NCBI RefSeq assembly: GCF_001650695.1
Contig: NZ_LWQS01000031.1
Location: forward strand, 1-64,000
Reading direction: 5' to 3'
Origin: Chloroflexus islandicus
GTDB taxonomy: Bacteria; Chloroflexota; Chloroflexia; Chloroflexales; Chloroflexaceae
Length of the DNA stretch: 64,000 nucleotides
The notes under the pieces were generated by a model, which was not told the DNA's origin, searched no databases, and worked only from the letters and a program-made list of their open reading frames with translations. Shown here piece after piece: positions 35,264 through 42,630 of this stretch (positions are counted from its first letter, which is position 1; the number at the start of each line of letters is the position of its first letter). Position numbers and translations under genes: made by a program.

Positions 35264-36163
35264 TCACACCCCCGACCGCACCTCGCCGCGCCCATTGATA
35301 TAGGCGTATGCCATGCGCGGCGTATTCCACGCCAACCCAACCGTACCGTCCGGCGTCAACACAATCACCCCGCCGCGCCCCTCTGGCACCAGCTCACCCA
35401 GCAGACGGATCCCGACCTCAGCGGCTTCTTGCGGGCCGATCCCGTCTTCGAGCAGCTCAACCACGCGGCGAGCCAGCGCCACGCGCGTGATCGACTCACC
35501 CCAACCGGTGCAAACCGCCGCGCCAGCCGGCGTCGCATACAACCCGCAACCGATCAACGGCGTATCACCCACCCGGCCCGGCAGCTTAAACGGCGTACCG
35601 CCGGTCGAATTCGCCGCCACCAGATTGCCGGCCCGGTCAAGCGCAATCGCACCCACGGTATCGTGACCGCTCGCAGGCGGCGGCGGCGGCGCACCCTGCG
35701 CCTTCCATTCCAGCCACAACTGCCGTTCGCGTTCGACGATCAGGTCTTCGTTCGCGCAAAACGGCATCCCGACCGCCGCCGCAAACTCCTCGGCGCCGGG
35801 ACCGACCAGCATCGTCGCCGGGCCGGTGAGCACATGGCGCGCCAGCGTGATCGGATTGCGAATACGGCGCAGACCAGCGACGGAGCCATAGCGCAACGTG
35901 CGCCCATCCATCAACGCCGCGTCAAGCTCTACCGTCCCGGTGCTGGTCAACACCGAACCGGTACCGGCATCAAAGATCGGGTCATCTTCCATCACCCGCA
36001 CCGCCGCCTCAACCGCATCGAGCGCGCTGCCGCCAGCTTGCAAACGCTGCCACCCCGCCGCTCGCGCCGCCTCGCAGCCGGCGACATGGGCCGCCACTTG
36101 ATCATCAGGGATCGCCCACGCCCCACCGTGAACGATCAACGCCATCAACGAATCGGTTGCCAC
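35264..36163 (-). CDS. Isoaspartyl peptidase / plant-type L-asparaginase (Ntn hydrolase)
   Basis: A 299-residue proenzyme of the N-terminal-nucleophile hydrolase family that degrades isoaspartyl dipeptides and asparagine. The GTG start at 36163 is preferred because GGAAGG lies 6 bases upstream; the next in-frame ATG is six codons later. The alpha part begins LIVHGGAWAIPDD; DAGTGSVLTSTGTVELDAALMDG is the conserved central segment. The autocleavage site is G166-H-D-T169, where T169 in GHDTVGAIALD becomes the free N-terminal nucleophile of the beta subunit, and STGGTPFKLPGRVGDTPLIG supplies substrate-binding residues. All key residues are present. The enzyme recycles damaged peptides in the cytosol. 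Confidence 0.93.
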   Translation of the reverse strand: MATDSLMALIVHGGAWAIPDDQVAAHVAGCEAARAAGWQRLQAGGSALDAVEAAVRVMEDDPIFDAGTGSVLTSTGTVELDAALMDGRTLRYGSVAGLRRIRNPITLARHVLTGPATMLVGPGAEEFAAAVGMPFCANEDLIVERERQLWLEWKAQGAPPPPPASGHDTVGAIALDRAGNLVAANSTGGTPFKLPGRVGDTPLIGCGLYATPAGAAVCTGWGESITRVALARRVVELLEDGIGPQEAAEVGIRLLGELVPEGRGGVIVLTPDGTVGLAWNTPRMAYAYINGRGEVRSGV

Positions 36164-36261
36164 TATGCACCTTCCATTATTCAAGCAGTATCGCCCCAAC
36201 CGTGCGCATCGCAAGCGCAGGACAGCTCGCCCCCAGCGGGGGAGAGCTGGAGTGGGGGCAG

Positions 36262-36488
36262 ATAAGATTCACCGCCGAGGGTGCAGAGGACGCAGAGGCG
36301 TCATAACGCACAGACGCTAAGCAGATTGAAGAATTGGCCGTAACACCGCTTACACCCCACTTAACGTACCTTTGCGCTCTTTGCGCCCCTCTGCGCCTTT
36401 GCGTTCCCCCTCTGCGCTCTTCGCGCCCCTCTGCGCCTTTGCGTTTGAATCCTTTGCGCCTTTGCGGAGCCGGACAGCCGTCCGGCTC
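36262..36488. repeat. GCAAAG/GCAGAGG-type repeats plus an AGCC-loop hairpin
   Basis: TTCACCGCCGAGGGTGCAGAGG and ACGCAGAGGCG lie at 36270-36301. On the other strand the family word recurs four times at 36370-36462 (TTTGCGCCCCTCTGCGCC, CTCTGCGCCTTTGCG). GAGCCGGAC-AGCC-GTCCGGCTC at 36467-36488 is a 9-bp hairpin with the same AGCC loop as the hairpin at 60705. A CCCCCAGCGGGGGAGAGCTGG fragment, as in the 159-bp repeat, is at 36232-36250 (written here in part). No gene is seen. Confidence 0.75.
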
Positions 36489-36500
36489 TACGGCGCCCCA

Positions 36501-36532
36501 CAAAATCAAAACCGCCGCCCCAAAGGCGGCGG
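36501..36532 (-). terminator. Intrinsic terminator of the tRNA-Ala operon
   Basis: On the minus strand CCGCCGCC-TTTGG-GGCGGCGG (36532-36512) is followed directly by TTTTGATTTTG. The strong GC stem followed by a T-rich tract, 5 bases past the CCA end of the downstream tRNA, is a textbook factor-independent terminator. Confidence 0.9.
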
Positions 36533-36537
36533 GTCAT

Positions 36538-36613
36538 TGGTGGAGCCAAGGGGATTCGAACCCCTGACCTCAACACTGCCAGTGTTGCGCTCTACCAACT
36601 GAGCTATGGCCCC
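36538..36613 (-). tRNA. tRNA-Ala (anticodon GGC)
   Basis: A 76-nt gene including an encoded CCA (36540-36538). Acceptor GGGGCCA pairs with TGGCTCC and contains the G3:U70 wobble that marks alanine tRNAs. The D arm is GCTC-AGTTGGTA-GAGC, the anticodon arm CAACA-CTGGCAG-TGTTG gives anticodon GGC, and the T arm is AGGGG-TTCGAAT-CCCCT. It reads GCC and GCU. It lies 5 bases downstream of the second tRNA-Ala in the same transcription unit. Confidence 0.97.
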
Positions 36614-36618
36614 GAGCG

Positions 36619-36694
36619 TGGTGGAGGTGAGGGGATTCGAACCCCTGACCTCGACAGTGCGATTGTCGCGCTCTACCAACTGAGCTACACCCCC
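36619..36694 (-). tRNA. tRNA-Ala (anticodon CGC)
   Basis: A 76-nt gene including CCA. Acceptor GGGGGTG pairs with CACCTCC, again with G3:U70. The anticodon arm CGACA-ATCGCAC-TGTCG gives anticodon CGC for GCG codons, and the T arm is AGGGG-TTCGAAT-CCCCT. It is the promoter-proximal member of a tandem pair of alanine tRNAs with different anticodons. Confidence 0.96.
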
Positions 36695-36708
36695 GCTCAC
36701 ACCGCGAC

Positions 36709-36737
36709 ATCTTACCACGAACAGCGCCGGATGTCAA
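36709..36737 (-). promoter_or_regulatory. Sigma-70-type promoter of the tRNA-Ala operon
   Basis: On the minus strand TTGACA (36737-36732), a 17-base spacer, then TAAGAT (36714-36709). The -10 ends 14 bases before the mature tRNA. The -35 is consensus. Confidence 0.85.
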
Positions 36738-36980
36738 ACGGCGAAGTGGGGGGGTGGGTAGAAGCTGTACGGCGGGACTAGTGCTCGGCGGGAAAGCGCC
36801 TTGGGTTGGGTGGAGATGGAGAAAAGTTAGGTCTACTGCATTAACCATCCTGTGAATTTGGCAGTGCTTATCTTGGCAAATAAATTTATCTGTAGCGAAA
36901 ACCAACAAAATAATACTAGATACAATCTCTAAATAAGTACACGTTTTGCTTTCGCATAAAAACACCTAACTTTAATAATC

Positions 36981-37009
36981 TTGACAGCAACATGTCAGCG
37001 TGATATGAT
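36981..37009 (+). promoter_or_regulatory. Strong sigma-70-type promoter with an overlapping palindrome
   Basis: TTGACA (36981-36986), a 17-base spacer and TATGAT (37004-37009), 64 bases before the start of the broken membrane-protein gene. A small palindrome, TGACA-GCAACA-TGTCA (36982-36997), overlaps the -35 and could be an operator. The flanks (36740-37073) are AT-rich and contain no other feature that I can support. Confidence 0.75.
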
Positions 37010-37073
37010 TACAGAACCATTAGTTATTCATAATTAGTATCAGTCACTAAACATCTAGAATAAGAAAGATATC

Positions 37074-37732
37074 ATGGGCATAAAAATCTTTTCAACCAAG
37101 GATTATTTCAACTATTCTTTTGCAGGTATTATATGGTTATCCTGTATCACTGTTATCTTCGTACAAGATCTTATTAGTTATAATCTTTTAGTTGAATCGA
37201 TTAACAAAATTCCCGCTATCATATTAGTAATTATATCTTTGGTGGTACCTTTTTTACTAGGTTTTATATTAAGTCCATTAGGAAACATTATCACGAAATT
37301 AATACGGATCATCTTAAAGGATCCAACTGACTGGGCGCTCGTCTTGAAAGGGCAAACTTATAAAACGAATAAAAGTTGGTACCGGAAAAGAATTTCAGAG
37401 CCATCGCGAACGAAAATTCTCAAAAAAATATCAACATTGCAGGAAGGAGAACCAAAGTACAATCCTTTTACCTCGTTAGAAATTACGTTGAGGTAAAAGT
37501 AAACGATAATGCACGACGGCTAGCTGATCGCGCTCTTGACTTAGCAAACCTTACTGAAAGCATCATTATTCCTGCACCGCTTTTTGTGTTTTTGGTCACT
37601 AGAACACTTACAAATCAATACTTTTTAATATAGATCAGCATTTTATTGTTTTTATTACTATGCTTTCGTTATTATCAACTGCGAGATTATTGGGTAAAGT
37701 ATATATATCGCACTTTCTTAATTATAGACTAA
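37074..37732 (+). pseudogene. Broken membrane-protein gene (frameshift plus in-frame stop), low GC
   Basis: The first frame starts at 37074 (MGIKIFSTKDYFNYSFAGII) with two transmembrane helices (YSFAGIIWLSCITVIFVQDL; IPAIILVIISLVVPFLLGFI) and runs into EGEPKYNPF, then leaves frame at the T run near 37465. The -1 frame continues sensibly as YLVRNYVEVKVNDNARRLAD, then RALDLANLTESIIIPAPLFV, to a TAG at 37631. After it the same frame again looks coding (ISILLFLLLCFRYYQLRDYW, then VKYIYRTFLIID) to a TAA at 37730. One added T and one stop reversion would give a protein of about 219 residues with N- and C-terminal membrane segments. The function is unknown. Low GC suggests acquired DNA. Confidence 0.7.
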
Positions 37733-37907
37733 CAAGCCATCTAATCTTCGCCGTCTCTATCATTACAACGTTCTTGACACACAATGGTTGGCATTCTTAA
37801 AGTTGCAGATCGCTATCACAGAAATATCGTCCTCTTGAGAAATTTGAGGGATTGCATAAGGAAGAAATAGTTCGGTGTAAAAAGAAACCATCTAGGAGCA
37901 GTACCGT

Positions 37908-38687
37908 ATGCAAGCAACCCGTCTCCTTACTGGGGCTGAAGCTGGTCTGTCTGGTGACGAGCAAATTCGGATTGCGTTGCGTGCAATTGTCGCTAAAGGC
38001 GGCATAGCACAAATGACTGACCTCTATCAGGCCGTTGAGCAGCATATGGGTGGTGCAAAGCTCTCTGATCAAGGCAAGGCTTCACTGCGTTTCTTCATCA
38101 ATAAGGTTGCAGTCAAAGCTGGCTATGTTTATCCTGCCGATCCAGCTATACCGGGATGGCGGATTACACCTGAAGGGCGCGAAGCAATTCAGTCAGAGCT
38201 GCCAGTGCAAGAGGAAGCTGTCAATGTTGATACAGATCAACCCATCCAAATTCCCTCCAATTCTGTGCGAGGCGCTGCATTTGAACAGTACGTCCTACGG
38301 TTGTTAAAGAAACTTTACCCATACCATACTTGGTATCATCAAGGACAACATAAAGGCGCCGAACGCGGACTAGATTTCATTGGCTATCAGGTTGGGATTA
38401 TCGAGAATCAACCCAAAGTTATTGGCGTACAGGTCAAGTTCCATAGCCCGACCACAGCACCATCTGCACAGGAATGGTCTAAATTTCTAGCAGGATGCTT
38501 TGCCCGCCGAGTTGATCAAGCGGTCTTCATTACAAGCGGACGGCTGACAAGTGAACAACGGCGTGAAGCAGGGGAAGCACGGATCTTAGTCATTGAGGGA
38601 CAGGAGGAAATTACCCGAATCGCGAGCCTCCACCAAATCGAGAAATTTGATCTTTTTGATGAACTAGAAGATCGCGAGCTATTGTAA
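37908..38687 (+). CDS. Mrr-like restriction-endonuclease-fold protein
   Basis: A 259-residue protein preceded by AGGAG. The N-terminal 1-95 resembles the winged-helix domain of Mrr-type proteins (ALRAIVAKGGIAQMTDLYQA ... GYVYPADPAIPGWRITPEGR). The C-terminal domain has the Mrr nuclease layout: a helix with RGAAFEQYVLRLLKKL (E126), then D156 in ERGLDFIGYQ and Q175-V-K177 in VIGVQVKFHS, the (D)...QxK form of the PD-(D/E)xK site, and a later helix region (FARRVDQAVFITSG, LTSEQRREAGEARILVIEG) typical of the family. It may be a modification-dependent DNase. No methylase is adjacent. It sits in the accessory region, so a defence role is plausible but unproven. Confidence 0.8.
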   Translation: MQATRLLTGAEAGLSGDEQIRIALRAIVAKGGIAQMTDLYQAVEQHMGGAKLSDQGKASLRFFINKVAVKAGYVYPADPAIPGWRITPEGREAIQSELPVQEEAVNVDTDQPIQIPSNSVRGAAFEQYVLRLLKKLYPYHTWYHQGQHKGAERGLDFIGYQVGIIENQPKVIGVQVKFHSPTTAPSAQEWSKFLAGCFARRVDQAVFITSGRLTSEQRREAGEARILVIEGQEEITRIASLHQIEKFDLFDELEDRELL

Positions 38688-38903
38688 AAAAGGTTGTCTA
38701 TATTCACGTTAGCGCCGATCTAATCACTAATCTGGCACGTTTGAGGCCGATTGAGAAACCAAGGAGCATTCACTGGAGAGGAGCACAAAGTGGCAAAGTG
38801 ATTCAACCTCTAAATACTGCTGAGGGCACTGGCCGTTCAACCATGCATACACCTGACTGAGTTTCGCATTGACCAAATGTTCAGCAACAAAAGGTTGTAT
38901 TGA

Positions 38904-39299
38904 AGCTGCTGTATAATAAGTGCTGAAGGCGTTTCGTACCATTATCTTCCGCCAAGCCGCGAAGTCGTGGCCGCTGAAACTGGCGTCAAGGCCCTCGTAG
39001 ACACCATCCGCCAGCGCGGTCTCTCCTATCGCCTTGGCAAAACGTGGACAACCGATGCCCCCTGCCGTGAGACAGCGCGCACCATCACCCAACGCCAAGC
39101 CGAGGGTTGTCTTGCCGTTGAAATGGAAGCGGCGGGGATGATGGCAGTAGCGCAATGTCGAGGGGTACCGTTTGGGCAGGTCTTATACGGCGGCGACGAT
39201 GCGAGCGGGAGTGTATGGGATCAGCGCGCGTGGCAGTCGAGAGCCGCTATTCGCCAAAGCCTCTTTTGGCTGTGCGCCGATGCGTGTCTGGCGCTTTGA
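38904..39299 (+). pseudogene. Remnant of a nucleoside (uridine) phosphorylase gene
   Basis: The frame reads SAEGVSYHYLPPSREVVAAE then TGVKALVDTIRQRGLSYRLG, KTWTTDAPCRETARTITQRQ, AEGCLAVEMEAAGMMAVAQC and RGVPFGQVLYGGDDASGSVW. This is the C-terminal half of a purine/uridine phosphorylase-type protein, including the substrate-binding EMEAA segment. Upstream an in-frame TGA at 38901 interrupts it. Earlier codons (LTEFRIDQMFSNKRLY at about 38853-38900) may be the N-terminus, which would mean that about 90 central residues have been deleted. No valid start or full active site remains. The 38688-38900 stretch holds nothing else. Confidence 0.7.
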
Positions 39300-39347
39300 C
39301 GTGGTTGCCCAACACCACCGGACACTAGCTAAGCATAAGGAACCACT

Positions 39348-40130
39348 GTGAATCTACCGGAATACGAATATCGCGGCCTCATAGCGGAAGCATGGGATGT
39401 GCTGCGTGGCGATACATCGAACTGGGCAGACCGCCATTTCTACCTTGCCGTTATCCGGCAGTACGGCCAACCAGTGCTCGATGTGGGCTGCGGTACTGGA
39501 CGATTATTGTTAGACTATATGCAGCAAGGGATTGATATTGATGGCGTTGACAATTCGCCAGAGATGTTGGCTATCTGCCGGCATAAAGCAGACCAACTGC
39601 ACTTACAGCCGGCATTATACGAGCAATATTTGGAATGCTTAGCCCTGCCGCGCAAATATCAGACTATGCTCGTGCCATCAAGTTCATTGCAGTTAATCAC
39701 TGATTTGGCGGCAGTGGAGCAGGTTATGGCCCGGCTCTATGAACACGTGTTGCCGGGTGGCGTTATTGTCGCCTCCTTCATGACGCTGTGGCAAGCAGGT
39801 GAACCGCTTACATCGGAAGAAGAGCAAACCGCCGTTCGGGCAGCGGATGGCGTCGCGTTTCGCCGAGTGGCGCGTACTTGGTTCGATCCGGTGAGCGACT
39901 GCGAGCATACAGAGGATGTCTATCAAAAGATCATTGATGGTCATGTGGTTGAGGAAGCCTTGTATCGCCGCTCACCAGCAACCCGCTCGTACAGCCAATC
40001 GCAAGCGCGCGCGTTATTTGAACGAGCCGGTTTCCAGCATGTGCGTTTGTTGAGCGGGTTTACAAATGATGCTGCCAAACCGGAAGATCGATTGTTTACA
40101 GTGATGGGACACAAGCCGTTGGCTGTATAA
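39348..40130 (+). CDS. Class I SAM-dependent methyltransferase
   Basis: A 260-residue protein with GTG start at 39348 and AAGGA 8 bases upstream. Motif I VLDVGCGTGRLLLDYMQQG (residues about 44-62), acidic loop DGVDNSPEMLAICRHKA, motif II-like region YQTMLVPSSSLQLITD, and VLPGGVIVASF as the post-strand motif are those of Rossmann-fold methyltransferases of the methyltransf_25/11 type. A C-terminal half with RSYSQSQARALFERAGFQHV is typical of small-molecule methylases. The substrate is unknown. It lies 48 bases after the phosphorylase remnant. Confidence 0.9.
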   Translation: MNLPEYEYRGLIAEAWDVLRGDTSNWADRHFYLAVIRQYGQPVLDVGCGTGRLLLDYMQQGIDIDGVDNSPEMLAICRHKADQLHLQPALYEQYLECLALPRKYQTMLVPSSSLQLITDLAAVEQVMARLYEHVLPGGVIVASFMTLWQAGEPLTSEEEQTAVRAADGVAFRRVARTWFDPVSDCEHTEDVYQKIIDGHVVEEALYRRSPATRSYSQSQARALFERAGFQHVRLLSGFTNDAAKPEDRLFTVMGHKPLAV

Positions 40131-40220
40131 AGACGCTGCCCAACATTGCTGGGCAAGCGACAACATCTGCCTCGCTCAAAGGCCAAGCAGTCGTATCATA
40201 CCCGCACCCAACCCAACCGA

Positions 40221-40841
40221 ATGAGAGACCCCAAGCCGATGCCACATCCACCAGCACCGATCACGATTGTCAACGTTGGCTACCGCTCCACCAACTACTG
40301 GGTTATCAGCGCAGGCGCTTCGCGCCTGCTAGTCGATATTGGCTGGCCGGGAACGCTCGGCATGCTGAAGGCGAATCTCAGGCAGATGGGAGTGCCGCTG
40401 CACGAACTTCGCTACGCGCTCGCCACCCACTATCACATCGACCACGCCGGCCTTGCCGAAGAACTGAAACGCGCAGGCGTGCCCCTGCTGGTGCTTGATG
40501 TTCAGACGCCGGCCATCCCGCTTATGAAACGGTGGACGAAACCAAGCGATCACTACGTTGAGATAACGGAGAACGGCAACGTTGTCATCTCGTTCGCGCA
40601 GAGCCGCCAGCTCTTGCGCCAGATGGGCATTGGCGGCGAGATCCTGTCCACACCCGGCCACACTGAGCATTGCGTCTCGCTGCTGCTCGATGATGGTTCA
40701 GCGTTTACCGGCGATCTGCCACCGGAAGCGATGGCGTTCGACAATCCCGTCGCGCTCGCGAGCTGGCGCCTCCTCAGATCCAAAGGGGCGCGCCGTGTCT
40801 ACCCTGCTCACGGCCCGGTGAGGTTGATCGACGTCGAATGA
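40221..40841 (+). CDS. MBL-fold metallo-hydrolase
   Basis: A 206-residue protein if the ATG at 40221 is used; the ATG at 40239 (MPHPPAPITIVNVGYRS) is equally possible, and neither has a strong ribosome-binding site. The metal-binding signature THYHIDHAG is present, followed by STPGHTEHCVSLLLDDGSAFTGDLPP (third His and bridging Asp; written here across the motif) and YPAHGPV near the C-terminus. These give a complete binuclear zinc or iron site. The family covers glyoxalase II-like, lactonase and phosphodiesterase activities, and the substrate cannot be predicted. Confidence 0.85.
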   Translation: MRDPKPMPHPPAPITIVNVGYRSTNYWVISAGASRLLVDIGWPGTLGMLKANLRQMGVPLHELRYALATHYHIDHAGLAEELKRAGVPLLVLDVQTPAIPLMKRWTKPSDHYVEITENGNVVISFAQSRQLLRQMGIGGEILSTPGHTEHCVSLLLDDGSAFTGDLPPEAMAFDNPVALASWRLLRSKGARRVYPAHGPVRLIDVE

Positions 40842-40959
40842 AGTGTTTTATATCTGTCGTCGAGTCCGCGCTTGACCCGCTATGATCCCGCCTTGCGCTG
40901 CTCAGCACGAACACGTACAATGGAAAGGCAATGTTTGCAAACACAAAAGATGTTGCGCA

Positions 40960-40973
40960 CGTTAAGCTTAACG
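40960..40973. promoter_or_regulatory. 14-bp palindrome before the small antitoxin gene
   Basis: CGTTAAGCTTAACG is a perfect palindrome 38 bases before the start of the 65-residue antitoxin-like gene. Ribbon-helix-helix antitoxins often repress their own promoters through short palindromes, so this is a candidate operator. The role is inferred from position alone. Confidence 0.4.
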
Positions 40974-41011
40974 CAATGACAGTCCTGACAAGAAACAGGA
41001 GCTGAAGCAAG

Positions 41012-41209
41012 ATGCGTGCAATTACCATCACGTTACCCGACGAACAATGGCAGAAATTGCAAGAAATCGCTGTGCAGTTTCAGATCAACCCCGAAGAGTT
41101 CCTCCGCATCAGTATCGAAGAGTTGCTGAGTCGACCTGATGAAGCATTCCAACCAGCGTTAGCATATATCTTGCAGAAGAATGCTGAACTCTACCGGCGG
41201 CTGGTGTGA
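41012..41209 (+). CDS. Small antitoxin-like protein (ribbon-helix-helix type)
   Basis: A 65-residue protein: an N-terminal strand RAITITLPDEQWQKLQEIA followed by helices (NPEEFLRISIEELLSRPDEAF) and a C-terminal helix YILQKNAELYRRLV. The strand-helix-helix start is the ribbon-helix-helix layout of CopG-like antitoxins. Relatives of this type are, in my recollection, usually followed directly by a death-on-curing (Doc/Fic) toxin starting MRYL. Here the stop TGA overlaps an ATG (TGATG) that opens with MRYL but ends after 11 codons. The gene therefore looks like an orphan antitoxin. Confidence 0.65.
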   Translation: MRAITITLPDEQWQKLQEIAVQFQINPEEFLRISIEELLSRPDEAFQPALAYILQKNAELYRRLV

Positions 41210-41244
41210 TGCGTTATCTGGAGATGTATTGTTGCTTGATATAG
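41209..41244 (+). pseudogene. Eleven-codon stump, possibly of a Doc-type toxin
   Basis: ATG at 41209 overlaps the antitoxin stop and encodes MRYLEMYCCLI before TAG at 41242. The coupled TGATG junction and MRYL start are what one expects of the downstream toxin gene of such a pair, but the toxin body is missing. The stump is short, so this is a suggestion only. Confidence 0.35.
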
Positions 41245-41277
41245 GCGATCTAATGATAGAAGGGTAAGAGCAACACA

Positions 41278-42507
41278 ATGCACAGCCAGAAGCTTTTGTT
41301 TTCAGATCGCAATCTCTATTCTGTTATGGAAGCCCAAAAGGCGAAAATGTTCCAAGAAATCGATACTTATCCTGCCAATCAGTTATTAAACACGAGCATA
41401 GATGACTTGGCAAAATACTTTGCCGCTAAATTTGAAATTGTACCTATCAGAATTATAGAAGATCAAATTTCGGTAGATCAACAAGAGACAAAAAGAGATG
41501 TAAGTCAAGATCCATTGCGTTTCATCTCAGATCGTGATAGGCCATTCTACATATCTGAAACCCTTATCATTCTTTATATTCCCTTCGAAGGCGAACCTGA
41601 TATATTCATGTATAGACCTTCTACAATCACCCTTAATCCTCCACGTGGTTTTGTTAATGGCAACACTCTTGAACTATCAATTTTCTGCACTGATCACGAT
41701 GTCCAATCTGTGAAAAGAGAAATCGACCGCCTCCTTGGCAGTATTAGACAATACTTGATTTGGATCACAAGCGATTTGACATCCTTCAATGCCACACTTA
41801 AAGATGTGGCACAGCAGCACATAGAAGTGCGCCGGCAGAAATTACTTAAAGATCAGGGTCTCATCGCTAGTCTGGGGTTTCCTCTCCGTAAGCGTCCCGA
41901 TACGCCGGCTACTTATGCTGTATCTACGGTACGACGAAAAGCCATACCAAAACCACCACCGGCTCACACAACAGCTTACGTTCCAGAGCCGGCCATTGAG
42001 ATGGCAGAGTACGAACACATCCTTTCGATCATCCAAAGCACAGCGACTATGCTGGAAAGAAGCCCACAGACATTTCGTGACATGGATGAAGAAAACCTTC
42101 GAGATCAATTTCTTGTGCCACTAAATAGCCATTATGAAGGCCAAACAACTGGAGAGACTTTTAATGCTAGTGGAAAAACAGACATTCTGATCAGAGATGG
42201 TGATCGAAGCGTTTTTATCGCAGAGTGCAAGATATGGCGAGGCCCAAAGTCATTTAGTAGTGCCATTGATCAGTTGCTTGGCTATGCTACTTGGCGTGAC
42301 ACGAAGACGGCTATTCTTATATTCAATCACAACACGAAACTTTCTGACGTTTTGGCGAAAATACCAAATATTCTGAAGTCCCATTCCAACTGGAAGAGGA
42401 TGATGGATTTTACAAGCCCCACTGGCTTCCGATGTATACTTGCCCATAAGGACGATCCTAATCGCGAGATAATTCTGACTGTATTGGTTTTTGAGGTTCC
42501 CAAGTGA
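41278..42507 (+). CDS. PD-(D/E)xK nuclease-like protein of unknown function
   Basis: A 409-residue protein, less GC-rich than its neighbours. The C-terminal domain has a clear PD-(D/E)xK site: a leading helix with RDQFLVPLNSHYEGQTTGET, D302 in GKTDILIRDGD, and E316-C-K318 in SVFIAECKIWRG, followed by a helix with IDQLLGYATWRDTKTAILIF. The N-terminal part (about 1-210) carries a conserved-looking domain with FYISETLIILYIPFEGEPDI, then a charged linker. I do not recognise a named family for it. The arrangement resembles other uncharacterised restriction-like proteins in genomic islands. It may be a DNA-targeting defence enzyme; that is inference. No methylase or helicase is adjacent. Confidence 0.7.
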   Translation: MHSQKLLFSDRNLYSVMEAQKAKMFQEIDTYPANQLLNTSIDDLAKYFAAKFEIVPIRIIEDQISVDQQETKRDVSQDPLRFISDRDRPFYISETLIILYIPFEGEPDIFMYRPSTITLNPPRGFVNGNTLELSIFCTDHDVQSVKREIDRLLGSIRQYLIWITSDLTSFNATLKDVAQQHIEVRRQKLLKDQGLIASLGFPLRKRPDTPATYAVSTVRRKAIPKPPPAHTTAYVPEPAIEMAEYEHILSIIQSTATMLERSPQTFRDMDEENLRDQFLVPLNSHYEGQTTGETFNASGKTDILIRDGDRSVFIAECKIWRGPKSFSSAIDQLLGYATWRDTKTAILIFNHNTKLSDVLAKIPNILKSHSNWKRMMDFTSPTGFRCILAHKDDPNREIILTVLVFEVPK

Positions 42508-42630
42508 TTGGCAGCCTCATGCCGCCCATCCACCAAACTTGTGCTTCAGCCAAAGCAGCTCTTCTGCATTTCGCGACGTAAGTGCAGCGCAAATTATTCG
42601 ACTGGCTTTCACTTTGCCAAAAGGAGCATT

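Noticed and set aside
36538..36694. tRNA genes as an integration site of a genomic island
   Set aside because: The accessory DNA lies on the 5' side of the tRNAs, no repeated tRNA 3' fragment was found further on, and there is no integrase.
38727..39155. A 142-codon minus-strand frame
   Set aside because: It is antisense to the phosphorylase remnant, whose plus-strand reading matches a known family.
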